A stretch of DNA of 64,000 nt from Clostridiaceae bacterium (GTDB lineage: Bacteria; Bacillota; Clostridia; Acetivibrionales; DUMB01), in NCBI GenBank assembly GCA_012840085.1, contig DUMB01000090.1, forward strand, positions 37,298 through 101,297, given 5' to 3'. Under the pieces are notes generated by a model. The model was not told the origin of the DNA, searched no databases, and was given only the letters and a program-made list of their open reading frames with translations. The position numbers and the translations under genes are program-made. Numbering within the stretch: position 1 is the first letter of the stretch; each line of letters starts with the position of its first letter. Positions 20,801 through 30,459 of this stretch are shown in pieces.

Positions 20801-22168
20801 TTATTGCTTTTCCATAACCTCTACAAGATTTTTATAGCTATTGCGTATTTCGTCAAATTTTGCTTTGTCAACTACCATACCGGTATACTTATCATTTTTT
20901 ACAACATAGTAGAATCTGTTGTTTTTCGGTATAAATTCAAGCTTAACAAGTTTAGGATCAACTTTTTGATGATAAGTGATAGTTACCTCAGGCTCCCCGG
21001 TGGGCTCTACACCTAATTCGATATCATACAGAGTAATACCTATCAAAGCCTGATAATACTTCCTGAAGGGCTGGCTGCCTCTATCATCCTCCATGGATGC
21101 ATCTTTTCCGTTCACTGTGAATTTATCGCCATCCCCCTCCTGGGTCGCGTCTATTTCACTTACTACCTTCTGGCCATCCATCTCAACTTCTATTTTTAAG
21201 ACGTCCCATATGCTTACTATATGGGCAAAGCTCTCAATAATTTCCTTAAAGGGTTTGTCAAGGAAACTAAATGAGCTCAAACTTATTGTAAATACCTCAT
21301 TGTCCCCATCCAGCATTGCATAAACCTGGGATCCTTTTTCCTTTTCACTGCCCAAAAGCAGCTTTTTCTTGCTGCCGGATGCCTCAAATTCCAGTATATA
21401 CCGGGGATTGTTGAGTCCGTATTTCTCTAAGTCTGTTACATTTTCCTCTATGAATTCAGAAACTTTTGCCTGTGTTATTGCTTCTACCATTGGCACCATT
21501 GCTGAATATTGCGCAGTAGCATCTATCGGATAAGTCACAAGCCAGTCTGTTTCTCCGGACTTTCTGGCTTCAAAAACTTTCTGCTGGTTTCTTTCCATCG
21601 CCAGTGCTGTAATATCATCCTGCTCAACAGTAAACAGTTGTTTATCTCTAATACTGTTTTTGGTTATCTTCAGCCTTCCGCCTGTATATGAACCTATTAC
21701 ATATACTTTGTCGCCGCCTTTTTCCCTGACGTAATAGCCGGATTTGGTCGGTGTCTGATCGCCAATTTCAAGTGCTTTAGTCACTCCGTCTTCCGTTTTT
21801 ACAGTTACCACTACAGGCTTATCCAAACCATATATTGACAGGTCTGCAGGATTTTCTTCCACCAGCTTGTCAGCGCTCAGAGAATAAATGTTAGAGGCAA
21901 TACTGCTTATCTCATTTTTATCCGCTTTTAAGCCGGCAGGGGATACTACTGTCCATTCTTCATCTTTCTTTTCAAATTCAAATACTCCTTCAGGTGTCTC
22001 AACAGTCATCTCTTTTATTTTGGACAATTCCAGATCAAAAATCTTTATTATGTCATTTGAGTCATCATCAGAACTATTACCCTGGTCTCTATTTTTCAAG
22101 AATATATAAGAACCTGTGAGAATTGCCAGGACAACTACAAGGATAATAACATTGCGAAACAATTTCAT
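20801..22168 (-). CDS. DUF4340 protein of a Gld-like ABC system
   Basis: A 455-residue protein with one N-terminal membrane anchor (about residues 5-24) and a large extracytoplasmic part. It contains two DUF4340-type repeats with the pattern SIYGLDKPVVVTVKT...LEIGDQTP (about 110-150) and KYGLNNPRYILEFEA...LLLGSEK (about 250-290). It is the last gene of a four-gene unit and overlaps the upstream GldG-like gene by 4 nt. The family typically accompanies GldG-type ABC proteins. Its substrate is unknown. Confidence 0.8.
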   Translation of the reverse strand: MKLFRNVIILVVVLAILTGSYIFLKNRDQGNSSDDDSNDIIKIFDLELSKIKEMTVETPEGVFEFEKKDEEWTVVSPAGLKADKNEISSIASNIYSLSADKLVEENPADLSIYGLDKPVVVTVKTEDGVTKALEIGDQTPTKSGYYVREKGGDKVYVIGSYTGGRLKITKNSIRDKQLFTVEQDDITALAMERNQQKVFEARKSGETDWLVTYPIDATAQYSAMVPMVEAITQAKVSEFIEENVTDLEKYGLNNPRYILEFEASGSKKKLLLGSEKEKGSQVYAMLDGDNEVFTISLSSFSFLDKPFKEIIESFAHIVSIWDVLKIEVEMDGQKVVSEIDATQEGDGDKFTVNGKDASMEDDRGSQPFRKYYQALIGITLYDIELGVEPTGEPEVTITYHQKVDPKLVKLEFIPKNNRFYYVVKNDKYTGMVVDKAKFDEIRNSYKNLVEVMEKQ

Positions 22169-23613
22169 AGATGTCTCCTCCTTAAATATACAACCACTCC
22201 TGTAACAATAACTATAAGAGGTAATACACCTATAACCAAAATACCCATCAACAGGGATTGCTGTGCGGTAATCTTCATTACCGGAGTTTCATAGCTCTTA
22301 GGAGCTATTACAACATCATTCTGTGCATCGTGCATCCAGTTCAATGACATGAGGAAGAGGTACATACCGTTCTGAGAATATGCTCCGTAGCGCTGGATAG
22401 CAGTATCTGTGATAAAGCTGGAATTACCAAATACCAAAATTTTCGAAACACTTAATCCGCCTTTATCTTCAACTGCAACTGCAATATCCAAAGGCCCGTT
22501 CAAATCGTCGCCTCTTGTCTTATCAATCATCTCACCAACAGCTTTATCGCTGGTTTTGAGAAGCGGTGTTACGGTAATATAATCCTTTGTATTCTTAAGC
22601 TGATTAATACTTCTTGATTTAGGCATAATCATTACAAATTCCTGTGATACTATGCTGTTTGTCTGAACATCTGGAATTATATCATACTGATTTCCTGGTA
22701 CATACCTTGAATCATCGTTTTCTTTAACCCTGTCATAGTTCAGTGATATATTATATTCCGACAATATCTTGTCAAAGTTAACAAGGTCCGGGTCATTGTT
22801 TAGAGGATCAAACAGGAATACTGCATTGCCTCCGTTGTCAAGATAATCCTTCAGCTTAACCATCTCATCCTCTGACAGGTCACTTTTTGGAGAAGCAAAC
22901 ATAAGAATCTCAGCATCTTCCGGTACTGCTTCAACAGCAAGAAGATTTATCACCTTTATATCATAATTGTTCATTTCAAGGTACTGCTTTAAAGTTTGCA
23001 ATCCTTCATCAACTTTGTTTTCATCGTGTCCTTCCGTAAAATAAACTGTTGGAGTTATATCGGAAGTTACATACTTTATGGCACCTGTAAAGCTCTGTTC
23101 AGCTACCGAACCGGTAATAACCGTGCTGAAAGAGTATTGATCCAGTTGCACATTAAAAAGGTCATAATATGAGAGTTTCTTAACCTTATTGCCACACTTT
23201 ACCACAAAATCATTCTTTCTGACGTCATTTAATTTTTCACTGTCAAGTTCCTTCATTATTCCAGGGTTTTTGTCCGGATCCACATACTTGACAGTTACAT
23301 GGTCATACTTGTCATAATGTGACAAAAGATCGGTTACGTCCTTATACTCCCCTGAACTGCCAATTTTACTGTCGTCGAAAAGACCGTAAATTACAACATC
23401 TTTCTCAAGATTTTTCAGTATATCCCTTGTAGTATCAGTAATTGAGTACAACTTGTTTGGGGTAAGGTCCAGCTTTAAGTCGGTCATTCCAACTATCAGG
23501 TTAACCACCACCGCTATTGCCACAACAATCGCTACAAGGATAATAGAGTTTGTTCCATACTTGAAATTTTTATTTTTAAAAAAACCTTTTATTGCATTAA
23601 TAATCTTATCCAT
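22165..23613 (-). CDS. GldG-like ABC transport auxiliary protein
   Basis: A 482-residue protein with a membrane segment near residues 22-45, an extracytoplasmic domain of the ABC-type uncharacterized transport family and a C-terminal membrane segment (about 450-476, then RRRHL). The motif LDLTPNKLYSITDTTRDILK after TM1 is characteristic of GldG. In Bacteroidetes the family works in gliding; here it is more likely part of an exporter of unknown cargo. It starts 6 nt after the permease gene and overlaps the DUF4340 gene. Confidence 0.8.
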   Translation of the reverse strand: MDKIINAIKGFFKNKNFKYGTNSIILVAIVVAIAVVVNLIVGMTDLKLDLTPNKLYSITDTTRDILKNLEKDVVIYGLFDDSKIGSSGEYKDVTDLLSHYDKYDHVTVKYVDPDKNPGIMKELDSEKLNDVRKNDFVVKCGNKVKKLSYYDLFNVQLDQYSFSTVITGSVAEQSFTGAIKYVTSDITPTVYFTEGHDENKVDEGLQTLKQYLEMNNYDIKVINLLAVEAVPEDAEILMFASPKSDLSEDEMVKLKDYLDNGGNAVFLFDPLNNDPDLVNFDKILSEYNISLNYDRVKENDDSRYVPGNQYDIIPDVQTNSIVSQEFVMIMPKSRSINQLKNTKDYITVTPLLKTSDKAVGEMIDKTRGDDLNGPLDIAVAVEDKGGLSVSKILVFGNSSFITDTAIQRYGAYSQNGMYLFLMSLNWMHDAQNDVVIAPKSYETPVMKITAQQSLLMGILVIGVLPLIVIVTGVVVYLRRRHL

Positions 23614-23619
23614 TTAACA

Positions 23620-24333
23620 TCACCCCTGACTCCAGCGTCTTTTTTCTATCACTCTAACAGTAAGGAAAAGCATTACAAAAATAAAGCTTAAATAATACAC
23701 AATAGAACCGAAATTCAAAATTCCTCTGTTAAAGTCGTCATATCTTGAAAGCAACGATATCCAATTCAACACTTTTGCTAAAGTTCCTCCAAGGTAGCCG
23801 GACACGCCGCTGATAATCCACATAATCAGCAACATTACAAAGCTTGTAATTACGGCCACTACCTGGTTTTCAGTCAGAGACGATGCAAAAACGCCTACTG
23901 AAAGAAATGATGCTCCTAATAATATAAATCCTATATATCCACCTATAATTTCCGCAGTAAACTGTGCATCAAACGCAAATGTTATCAAAGGATATACGAA
24001 AGTTATTGCTGTCATTATGAGGAAAACAACCAGAGCTGCAAGATACTTTCCAACAACAATGGAAACTATATTCACAGGGGAGGTAAGCAGCAGAACCTCG
24101 CTTCCGTTCTTTCTGTCCTCAGCCAATATCCTCATTGTCAAAACCGAACTGAAAATCATCAATACAAGTATAAAAATACCGTTCATGAAAATCCATCTGG
24201 TATCTGCATATGCGCTTGCCAGATTAAACACAAAAAACAATATTGATCCTACGAGCAAAAACAAGCCTATAAGAACGTAGGCAATCGGAGAATAAAAATA
24301 TGATTTTAACTCTTTCTTAAAAATTGCATTCAT
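23620..24333 (-). CDS. ABC transporter permease (GldF/ABC-2 type)
   Basis: A 237-residue ABC-2-type permease with six membrane segments. The N-terminal FKKELKSYFYSPIAYVLIGLF is a clear ABC-2/GldF signature. The ATG at MNAIFKKEL is preferred to an upstream TTG because AGGAGG abuts the TTG and sits about 12 nt from this ATG. It starts 2 nt after the ATPase gene ends, so the two are translationally linked. Confidence 0.85.
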   Translation of the reverse strand: MNAIFKKELKSYFYSPIAYVLIGLFLLVGSILFFVFNLASAYADTRWIFMNGIFILVLMIFSSVLTMRILAEDRKNGSEVLLLTSPVNIVSIVVGKYLAALVVFLIMTAITFVYPLITFAFDAQFTAEIIGGYIGFILLGASFLSVGVFASSLTENQVVAVITSFVMLLIMWIISGVSGYLGGTLAKVLNWISLLSRYDDFNRGILNFGSIVYYLSFIFVMLFLTVRVIEKRRWSQG

Positions 24334-24334
24334 A

Positions 24335-25285
24335 TTATGCTTCAACCTCCTTTTCCTCAGTTGTCAACTGCAGGAATATGTCCTCAAGCGACATACTGAG
24401 AGATTTGAGCTCTATGATAGGATACCCCGCTTTAGCCATTGCGTAGAAGATCGGGCGTCTTACGTCTACATTCTTATCCGATTCAACAATATATGTGAAA
24501 GCATCTTTCTCTCTTTCGGCACCCGCCTCAACATATTTGACACCATATATCTCCTTGATACTTGAAATTATCGAAGGTTTTGGTCCTGCAATAGTTATCG
24601 AAAGCCTTGAAGAATCACCCAAACCTTTGGAGAGATTTTCCGGAGTATCAACAGCAGCAATTTCGCCCTTGTTTATTATAACCACTCTTTCACACACCGC
24701 ACTTACCTCAGGCAGTATATGAGAGCTGAGTATTATCGTATGTTCATTTCCAAGAGCTTTAATAAGCTTTCTTATTTCAATAATCTGCTTGGGGTCAAGG
24801 CCTACGGTAGGCTCGTCCAGTATAAGAACCTCAGGATTTCCGATAAGAGCCTGTGCCAATCCTACTCTTTGCTTATATCCTTTTGACAGGTTTTTAATCA
24901 GTCTTCCTTTATGGTCGCCAATTTTTACAAGCTCCATAATATCTCTTATCTGTCCTGCTTTTTTCTTTTTGTCTACAGATTTAAGATCGCTGACAAAGTC
25001 CAGATAATCATAAACGGTCATATCAAGGTAAAGCGGCGGCTGCTCAGGGAGAAATCCTATGCTCCTTTTTGCTTCTCGAGGATTTTCCATAATATCATAG
25101 CCGTTTACTTTAACACTGCCTTCCGTAGAGGAAATATAACCTGTTATGATTTTCATTGTTGTCGATTTTCCTGCTCCGTTGGGGCCCAGGAATCCGAGTA
25201 TTTCTCCTTTTTCGACAGTAAAGTTAAGGTTGTTTACAGCAGTTATCTGACCGTATCTTTTGGTCAGATTTTTTATTTCTATCAT
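24335..25285 (-). CDS. ABC transporter ATP-binding protein (GldA-like)
   Basis: A 316-residue ATPase with Walker A GPNGAGKS (about residue 36), signature LSKGYKQRVGLAQAL (about 133), Walker B VLILDEPTVGLDP and the H-loop SSHIL. A C-terminal domain typical of ABC-2 drug/bacitracin exporters follows. The start at MIEIKNLTKRYG has GGGGGG about 8 nt upstream. It is the first gene of the operon that continues with permease, GldG-like and DUF4340 proteins. Confidence 0.92.
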   Translation of the reverse strand: MIEIKNLTKRYGQITAVNNLNFTVEKGEILGFLGPNGAGKSTTMKIITGYISSTEGSVKVNGYDIMENPREAKRSIGFLPEQPPLYLDMTVYDYLDFVSDLKSVDKKKKAGQIRDIMELVKIGDHKGRLIKNLSKGYKQRVGLAQALIGNPEVLILDEPTVGLDPKQIIEIRKLIKALGNEHTIILSSHILPEVSAVCERVVIINKGEIAAVDTPENLSKGLGDSSRLSITIAGPKPSIISSIKEIYGVKYVEAGAEREKDAFTYIVESDKNVDVRRPIFYAMAKAGYPIIELKSLSMSLEDIFLQLTTEEKEVEA

Positions 25286-25421
25286 CTTATTCCCCCCTGC
25301 TTGTATCGTTATAAGAAACATGCATTTTAATTATTATAAATACATTTTAATAAATTGTGAACAATTTGTAAAAAGTGACTTTGATGCTGTTAACTGCTTC
25401 ATGTCCTAATGAAGCAAAACA

Positions 25422-25460
25422 AAAAACAAATTCCCAGACAATAAGAAAGGTACTGGGAAA
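25422..25460 (-). terminator. Intrinsic terminator after the P-type ATPase gene
   Basis: On the minus strand TTCCCAG and CTGGGAA pair across a loop of about 15 nt and are followed by TTTGTTTTTTG. Confidence 0.75.
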
Positions 25461-25547
25461 TATGCAATTTACCGGTACCTAACAATTATATAGTTTTTTA
25501 TATATGTTTTCAACATTTTTGAAAGAGATTGGTATAGCTTTCTTTTT

Positions 25548-28259
25548 CTATCTTCTCCTGCGTTTTACAAAAGAGGATATTGTGGGTCCCAACGCAGTAA
25601 AGCCGACTATAAGAAACCATTCGTTCAGAGTAGGCGTTACAGTTTTGAAAACCGGTTGAAGAAATGGTATGTAAACTACTGATAAAATCATTGTAAGAGA
25701 ACAAAGCACAGCCAGCACCAGATATTTGTTATTGAAAATCGGTATTTCGAATATAGTTTTCCTTTCGGATTTGCATTCGAATACATGGGTAAGCTGGGTC
25801 AGAACCAGAGTAATAAAGCCACACGTTCTGGCCAGTTCCACGCTTGCCGTAAAATGCAGCACACTTACAAAAACAGCAAGGGTGCAAAGTCCAAGAATTA
25901 CTCCTCTTACCACAATCATTTCCAGCAGTCCGCCGGAAAAGATATTATCACTTGAATGTCTCGGAGGCCTCATCATGATGTCCTTTTCAGGCGGATCCAG
26001 CCCCAAGGCAATTGCAGGCAGTCCATCGGTAACAAGATTTACCCAGAGTATCTGTATCGGCAGAAGAGGAACCGGAAGGCCTATAAGCATGCCAAGAAAC
26101 ATGGTGAGTACTTCACCTATATTGCATGACAGCAAATATCTGATAAATTTCCTTATGTTGTTGTAAATTATCCTTCCCTCTTCAATAGCTGCAACAATAG
26201 TTGCGAAATTATCATCCATAAGTATCATGGAAGAGGCTTCCTTTGTAACATCCGTACCTGTTATACCCATGGACACGCCTATATCCGCTTCCTTTACGGC
26301 AGGAGCATCATTAACTCCGTCCCCCGTCATAGCCACTATGTAATTCTTTCTTTTCAGAGCCCGCACTATCATCAGCTTGTGCTTTGGTGAAACTCTTGCA
26401 TATACCGATACATCATCTGCTATTTCCTCCAGTTCCCTTTCAGTCATCGTGTCAAGCTCGGAACCGGTTAATATTTTCTCTCCTTTGGAGTAAATCTTGA
26501 GCTCTTTTGCAATTGCCGCAGCAGTCAGCTTATGGTCTCCTGTTATCATCACAGGCTTTATACCAGCAATACGGCATTTTTGGACTGCTTCCTGGGCCTC
26601 TTTCCTCGGGGGATCTATCATTCCCACAAGCCCTACAAATATAAGATCGTTCTCCAGCTCATTCTTCTTGTAATTTCTTGAATTAAGCTTTTTATAAGCC
26701 ATCCCCAGCACCCTGAGTGCTTCGCTGGCCATATTGTCATTTAGCCGCAATATTCTGGACTGTTCCGCCGTGGACATGTTTGTTATTCCCCCGGAACTGT
26801 ATATTTTGCTGCACTTTTTAATTATCACGTCAGGAGCCCCTTTGGTAAATACGTAGGTTTCGCCCCTTTGATTATCACATACCACCGACATGCATTTTCT
26901 GTCGGAGTCAAACGGCAATTCATCTATTCGGAAAAATGTTTCATTTAACCGTTCTTCAGTCAAACCGGCTTTTGCCGCCGCCACGAGCAGCGCCCCTTCT
27001 GTGGGGTCTCCATTTATACGCCACAAATCCTGACCGGTTATCATTGATTTTATCTTTTTCAGAGCCCCGGGTTTTTCCCCGCTCTCTCTGACCATCTTTG
27101 CATTATTGCAAAGGCCTCCAATCTGAAGGGTAAGTTTCAAGCTTTCATAACTCTCAACCTTTACTTCCCGGCCATTCACTTCAAATCTGCCTTCAGGGCT
27201 GTATCCGGTCCCCTTCACGTCAAAAAACATTCCGCCGGTATATATCTTTCTTACCGTCATTCTGTTTTCCGTAAGGGTACCTGTTTTGTCCGAGCAGATT
27301 ACGTTGGCGCAACCAAGAGTTTCAACTGCAGGAAGCTTTCTTATAAGGGCATTTCTCTTAAACATCCTCTGTACACCAAGTGCCAGAGCTATTGTTACTA
27401 TCGCAGGCAAGCCTTCCGGAATTGCTGCTACAGCAAGGCTTATTCCGGAAAGAAGCATGGTGAAGAGTTCTTCACCGCGTAAAATTCCGGTAACTGTTAC
27501 TATGGCACAAATGGTGAGACATGCAAATACTATGAATTTACCGAGGTGCTCCAATCTTTTCTGAAGCGGGGTTTGTTCTTCATCAATATTTTGTATCATA
27601 TCAGCTATTTTGCCCATTTCAGTTTGCATTCCTGTTGCATGTACTACTGCCCTGCCCCTGCCGCTGACAATTATCGTACCCATATAAATCTGGTTTCTCT
27701 TGTAGCTTTCGTCACTGCTTTTACTTCCTGACGCTTCCGTTGATTTTTCAACAGGCACTGATTCACCGGTCAGCAGGGATTCATCTGCCTGAAGTGAATT
27801 GGATTCAATAAGAATTGCGTCAGCGGGTACTCTGTCTCCTGCCTCCACAATTATTACATCGCCCGGTACAACCTGTTCGGCAGGTATTGAAACAACATTG
27901 CCGTTTCTCAAAACATTTGCAGTAGGTGCAGCAAGTTCCTTCAGAGCTTCCATTGTTCTCTCTGTCCTATACTCCTGTACAAACCCCAATATTGCGTTCA
28001 CAATAACAATGGCAATTATTGTTATTGCCTCGGTTGTCTCACCCATGAACATCGATATGGCCGTTGATGCAAGCAGTATCAAAATCATAAAGTCTGTAAA
28101 TTGTGAAATGAGAATTTTTAATGCTGAAACTTTCTTTTTCTCTGCAATGGTGTTTGGGCCATATTCCCGGAGCCTGCGTTTAGCTTCCTTTTCACTTAAA
28201 CCATTGCCATATTTAATTACAGAATCTGTGCTTTGAAATTTCTTTTCTGCTACTTTCAA
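25548..28259 (-). CDS. Calcium-transporting P-type ATPase (P2A, PacL/YloB type)
   Basis: A 903-residue cation pump. It has the phosphorylation motif CSDKTGTLTENRM (about residue 325), TGES in the actuator domain (LLTGESVPVEKS), KGAPD in the nucleotide domain, MITGDH and MTGDGVNDAPAVKEADIGVSMG in the P domain, and about ten membrane segments. AAIPEGLPAIV in M4 and the M6 region ILWVNLVTDGLPAIALG match the P2A calcium pumps. It probably exports Ca2+ from the cytosol. It stands alone, with a terminator after it. Confidence 0.92.
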   Translation of the reverse strand: MKVAEKKFQSTDSVIKYGNGLSEKEAKRRLREYGPNTIAEKKKVSALKILISQFTDFMILILLASTAISMFMGETTEAITIIAIVIVNAILGFVQEYRTERTMEALKELAAPTANVLRNGNVVSIPAEQVVPGDVIIVEAGDRVPADAILIESNSLQADESLLTGESVPVEKSTEASGSKSSDESYKRNQIYMGTIIVSGRGRAVVHATGMQTEMGKIADMIQNIDEEQTPLQKRLEHLGKFIVFACLTICAIVTVTGILRGEELFTMLLSGISLAVAAIPEGLPAIVTIALALGVQRMFKRNALIRKLPAVETLGCANVICSDKTGTLTENRMTVRKIYTGGMFFDVKGTGYSPEGRFEVNGREVKVESYESLKLTLQIGGLCNNAKMVRESGEKPGALKKIKSMITGQDLWRINGDPTEGALLVAAAKAGLTEERLNETFFRIDELPFDSDRKCMSVVCDNQRGETYVFTKGAPDVIIKKCSKIYSSGGITNMSTAEQSRILRLNDNMASEALRVLGMAYKKLNSRNYKKNELENDLIFVGLVGMIDPPRKEAQEAVQKCRIAGIKPVMITGDHKLTAAAIAKELKIYSKGEKILTGSELDTMTERELEEIADDVSVYARVSPKHKLMIVRALKRKNYIVAMTGDGVNDAPAVKEADIGVSMGITGTDVTKEASSMILMDDNFATIVAAIEEGRIIYNNIRKFIRYLLSCNIGEVLTMFLGMLIGLPVPLLPIQILWVNLVTDGLPAIALGLDPPEKDIMMRPPRHSSDNIFSGGLLEMIVVRGVILGLCTLAVFVSVLHFTASVELARTCGFITLVLTQLTHVFECKSERKTIFEIPIFNNKYLVLAVLCSLTMILSVVYIPFLQPVFKTVTPTLNEWFLIVGFTALGPTISSFVKRRRR

Positions 28260-28454
28260 CGCTTATCACTCCTTTTCCCCATGTCCTAATTTTATTCATT
28301 TTCCAGAATAAATAGACCAGGAAAAAGAGAAAATGGAACAGCATTGTATAAACTTTGTTGTGCTGGCATTTCGACAGCAGGCGTTCCGGACTCAAGGGCT
28401 AATAAAAACCAGCTCAAAGCTGTTCACAATGCTGTATCATTGCTTAGCACAAAA

Positions 28455-29180
28455 CTATATAAACCTCAAAATGATTTCGTATATGACAGGAACAATCAAT
28501 GCCGGCAGCAAGTTTCCGATTCTTATCCTCTTTCCGAAGGTAAGATTCGCACCCACACAGAAGATTAATGTAGACCCGATATAAGATAAATTGTTTATCA
28601 GCGATTCCCCCAAAAATTGGCCGATGGATGACGCCAATACTGTAAAGATACCCTGGTAAACAAAAACAGCAATTGCTGAAAACATAACTCCTATCCCGTG
28701 TGTGGAAGCAAATATTATTACTATAATGAGGTCTAAAATTGATTTGGCCAGCAGCATTGAATAATCCCCGGTCAGCCCGTCCTGTATTGACCCTACGATT
28801 GCCATGGCACCGACGCAGATGATAAGCGAAGCATTTACAAAACCCTCTACAAATCTGTTGTCTTCTTTTATTTTTACTGCATTCTTAATTTTAGTCCCCA
28901 AACCGTCCAGCTTTTTTTCAATATCCAAAACTTCACCTATAAATCCTCCGATTACCAGTGAGAATATCAGCAGCATCGTCCCCTGCGTTTCAATTTTTCC
29001 TTCATTTATAACGAGCATTCCCTGCAAAGCTCCGGCTGCGCCAATGAAAATAACCGCTATTCCACAAGCCTGCATTAATATGTCCTGTATTTTCTGTTTC
29101 AGTCCGCTTTTCAGTAAAAGCCCGATGCCGCTTCCGACAATAACTGCCAAAGTATTTATAATTGTCCCAAGTCCCCGCAT
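28455..29180 (-). CDS. DUF554 family membrane protein (YdfK/YqgA type)
   Basis: A 241-residue protein with about seven membrane segments. It starts GLGTIINTLAVIVGSGIGLLL and contains GGFIGEVLDIEKKLDGLG, hallmarks of DUF554. The function is unknown, and transport is only presumed. It is preceded by a leader of about 120 nt containing two hairpins, the second terminator-like. Confidence 0.85.
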   Translation of the reverse strand: MRGLGTIINTLAVIVGSGIGLLLKSGLKQKIQDILMQACGIAVIFIGAAGALQGMLVINEGKIETQGTMLLIFSLVIGGFIGEVLDIEKKLDGLGTKIKNAVKIKEDNRFVEGFVNASLIICVGAMAIVGSIQDGLTGDYSMLLAKSILDLIIVIIFASTHGIGVMFSAIAVFVYQGIFTVLASSIGQFLGESLINNLSYIGSTLIFCVGANLTFGKRIRIGNLLPALIVPVIYEIILRFI

Positions 29181-29217
29181 AAATCTACTCCTTATGTTAT
29201 ATCATTATTTTTTCTTA

Positions 29218-29300
29218 ACATAAAAGGAATACCCTTCTGCACAAAGGTGTATTCCTCTTACCTGTGTTATAACACTTACCAATTGTTATACCACAGGTAT
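29218..29300 (-). promoter_or_regulatory. Two-hairpin leader of the DUF554 gene
   Basis: After the promoter the minus-strand RNA folds into a first hairpin with arms ACCTGTG/CACAGGT (29260-29298). A second follows with arms GGAATAC/GTATTCC (29226-29255) and then UUUUAU, resembling an attenuator 40-75 nt before the start codon. I do not recognise a known riboswitch family. Confidence 0.5.
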
Positions 29301-29313
29301 CCAGATTTAAAAA

Positions 29314-29342
29314 ATTATATCATAAAAATTAATTTTTATAAA
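29314..29342 (-). promoter_or_regulatory. Promoter of the DUF554 gene
   Basis: A consensus TATAAT (29314-29319) with TTTATA (29337-29342) at 17-nt spacing on the minus strand. Confidence 0.6.
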
Positions 29343-29384
29343 TCAGGCATACAAAAAAAGCGACCATGCCGGGCGCGCCATAAA

Positions 29385-29418
29385 AAATCCCCCAAACAAA
29401 ACGCTTGAGGGATTTTTT
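29385..29418. terminator. Bidirectional terminator after the S-layer-type pseudogene
   Basis: AATCCCCCAAAC and GCTTGAGGGATT pair, with A and T runs on the two sides. It ends the minus-strand SLH pseudogene transcript. Confidence 0.75.
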
Positions 29419-29458
29419 TCTGAAATTTAATCTCTTTTATACAGTATCGCTGAAAATT

Positions 29459-30069
29459 TTATTTAGCATCGCTGGAAATCATCAGCTCTACGAAGCGGTG
29501 AAGGATGGCGGATACTTCCGCTCTTGTTGCGGTATTCAGCGGGTCAAAGATGTTGCCGCTCTTACCGTTGAGAAGTCCTGCCGTCTGCATCTGCTTAACA
29601 GTTTCCCTGGCATAAGCGTTTATTTTTTCGCTGTCAGTAAAGACTTTTTCTTCATGCACTTTCGGGAATGTGAAGCCGATGGCTTTGGCATATCTCTGCA
29701 TGATGACCGCCATCTGCTCACGGGTAACGGGCTCATCCGGAGCAAATTTATCATTACCAGTGCCGTTTACGATGCCGTTTTCTCTTGCCCATTCTATGTA
29801 GCCCATGTAATAGGCATTATTTTTCACATCGGTGAAATTGCTCTCTTTGTATCCGCTCACATCTGCCCCTGCAAGCCTTCCCAGCACAGTTACTTTTATA
29901 TTGCTGTTATCATCCAAAATATACCAGTTATGAACAGTGGCATTGCCCTTAGTTATTATCTTGAGTTTCAATCGGAACGCTCATGGTAATATTACCAAAG
30001 CCTTTTCGCCGTAAGCTGCAAAGCTCAGTGTCATAATTAGTGCCATCATAAGCACCAGTAATTTTTCAT
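29459..30069 (-). pseudogene. Broken S-layer homology domain protein
   Basis: The intact part (from 29971) encodes SLH-type sequence: FTDVKNNAYYMGYIEWAREN...PDEPVTREQMAVIMQRY and a second repeat ending TATRAEVSAILHRFVELM. Upstream in the same frame lies a signal peptide (KLLVLMMALIMTLSFAAYG) separated by a single TGA (in ...LVILP-stop-AFRLK...). The only start codon with a ribosome binding site (ATG at 30067-30069, AGAGGAA upstream) is one base out of frame with that peptide, in a short A run. Two lesions therefore separate start from domain. SLH domains normally tether proteins to the cell wall. Confidence 0.75.
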
Positions 30070-30172
30070 TTTATTCCTCTGTTTTCTATTATTCTCTGGA
30101 GTGAATATCCCTTTTCTTTAACGAATACTCAGTTAATAAATCTGTCACAAAATTCTCCAAAAAAACACTTGC

Positions 30173-30221
30173 TGCATGAAACATGTTTTTTCTGCATGAA
30201 AACTGCTTTTTCTGCATGAAA
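30173..30221. repeat. Direct repeats TGCATGAAA with 20-bp period
   Basis: Three copies of TGCATGAAA start at 30173, 30193 and 30213, exactly 20 bp apart. T-rich spacers ending CTTTTTC or TTTTTTC separate them. They lie about 100 bp before the SLH pseudogene start. Two-turn spacing of short direct repeats suggests operator sites. A related pair occurs upstream of the other SLH gene at 40.6 kb. The rest of the 30070-30459 gap holds only the terminator at 30327. Confidence 0.7.
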
Positions 30222-30323
30222 TATATGAGGTTCTCAATACCTTTATAATGTGTAATGCAAAAAAAATTGACGTGTATAATTGTTCAGTGTGAAAATTCGA
30301 ATATACTTGAATTAATAATAATA

Positions 30324-30361
30324 AACAAACCCCGGAAATTACACAGTTTCCGGGGTTTTGA
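30324..30361. terminator. Terminator after the response regulator gene (bidirectional)
   Basis: CCCCGGAAA and TTTCCGGGG pair around an 8-nt loop, with TTTG/T runs on both sides. It closes the kinase-regulator transcript. Confidence 0.85.
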
Positions 30362-30459
30362 TATGTTCCATTTTCATAAAATTATCTCTTTGAAAGTTTA
30401 AGATCGCTGCCCTTTGCAAAGCCTGCCAGTTGGCTTGCATTATTTTCGAATGTCGATTT

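Noticed and set aside
29459..30069. In-frame TGA as selenocysteine
   Set aside because: The stop lies just after the signal peptide in a non-redox context, and the start codon is also out of frame; decay is simpler.
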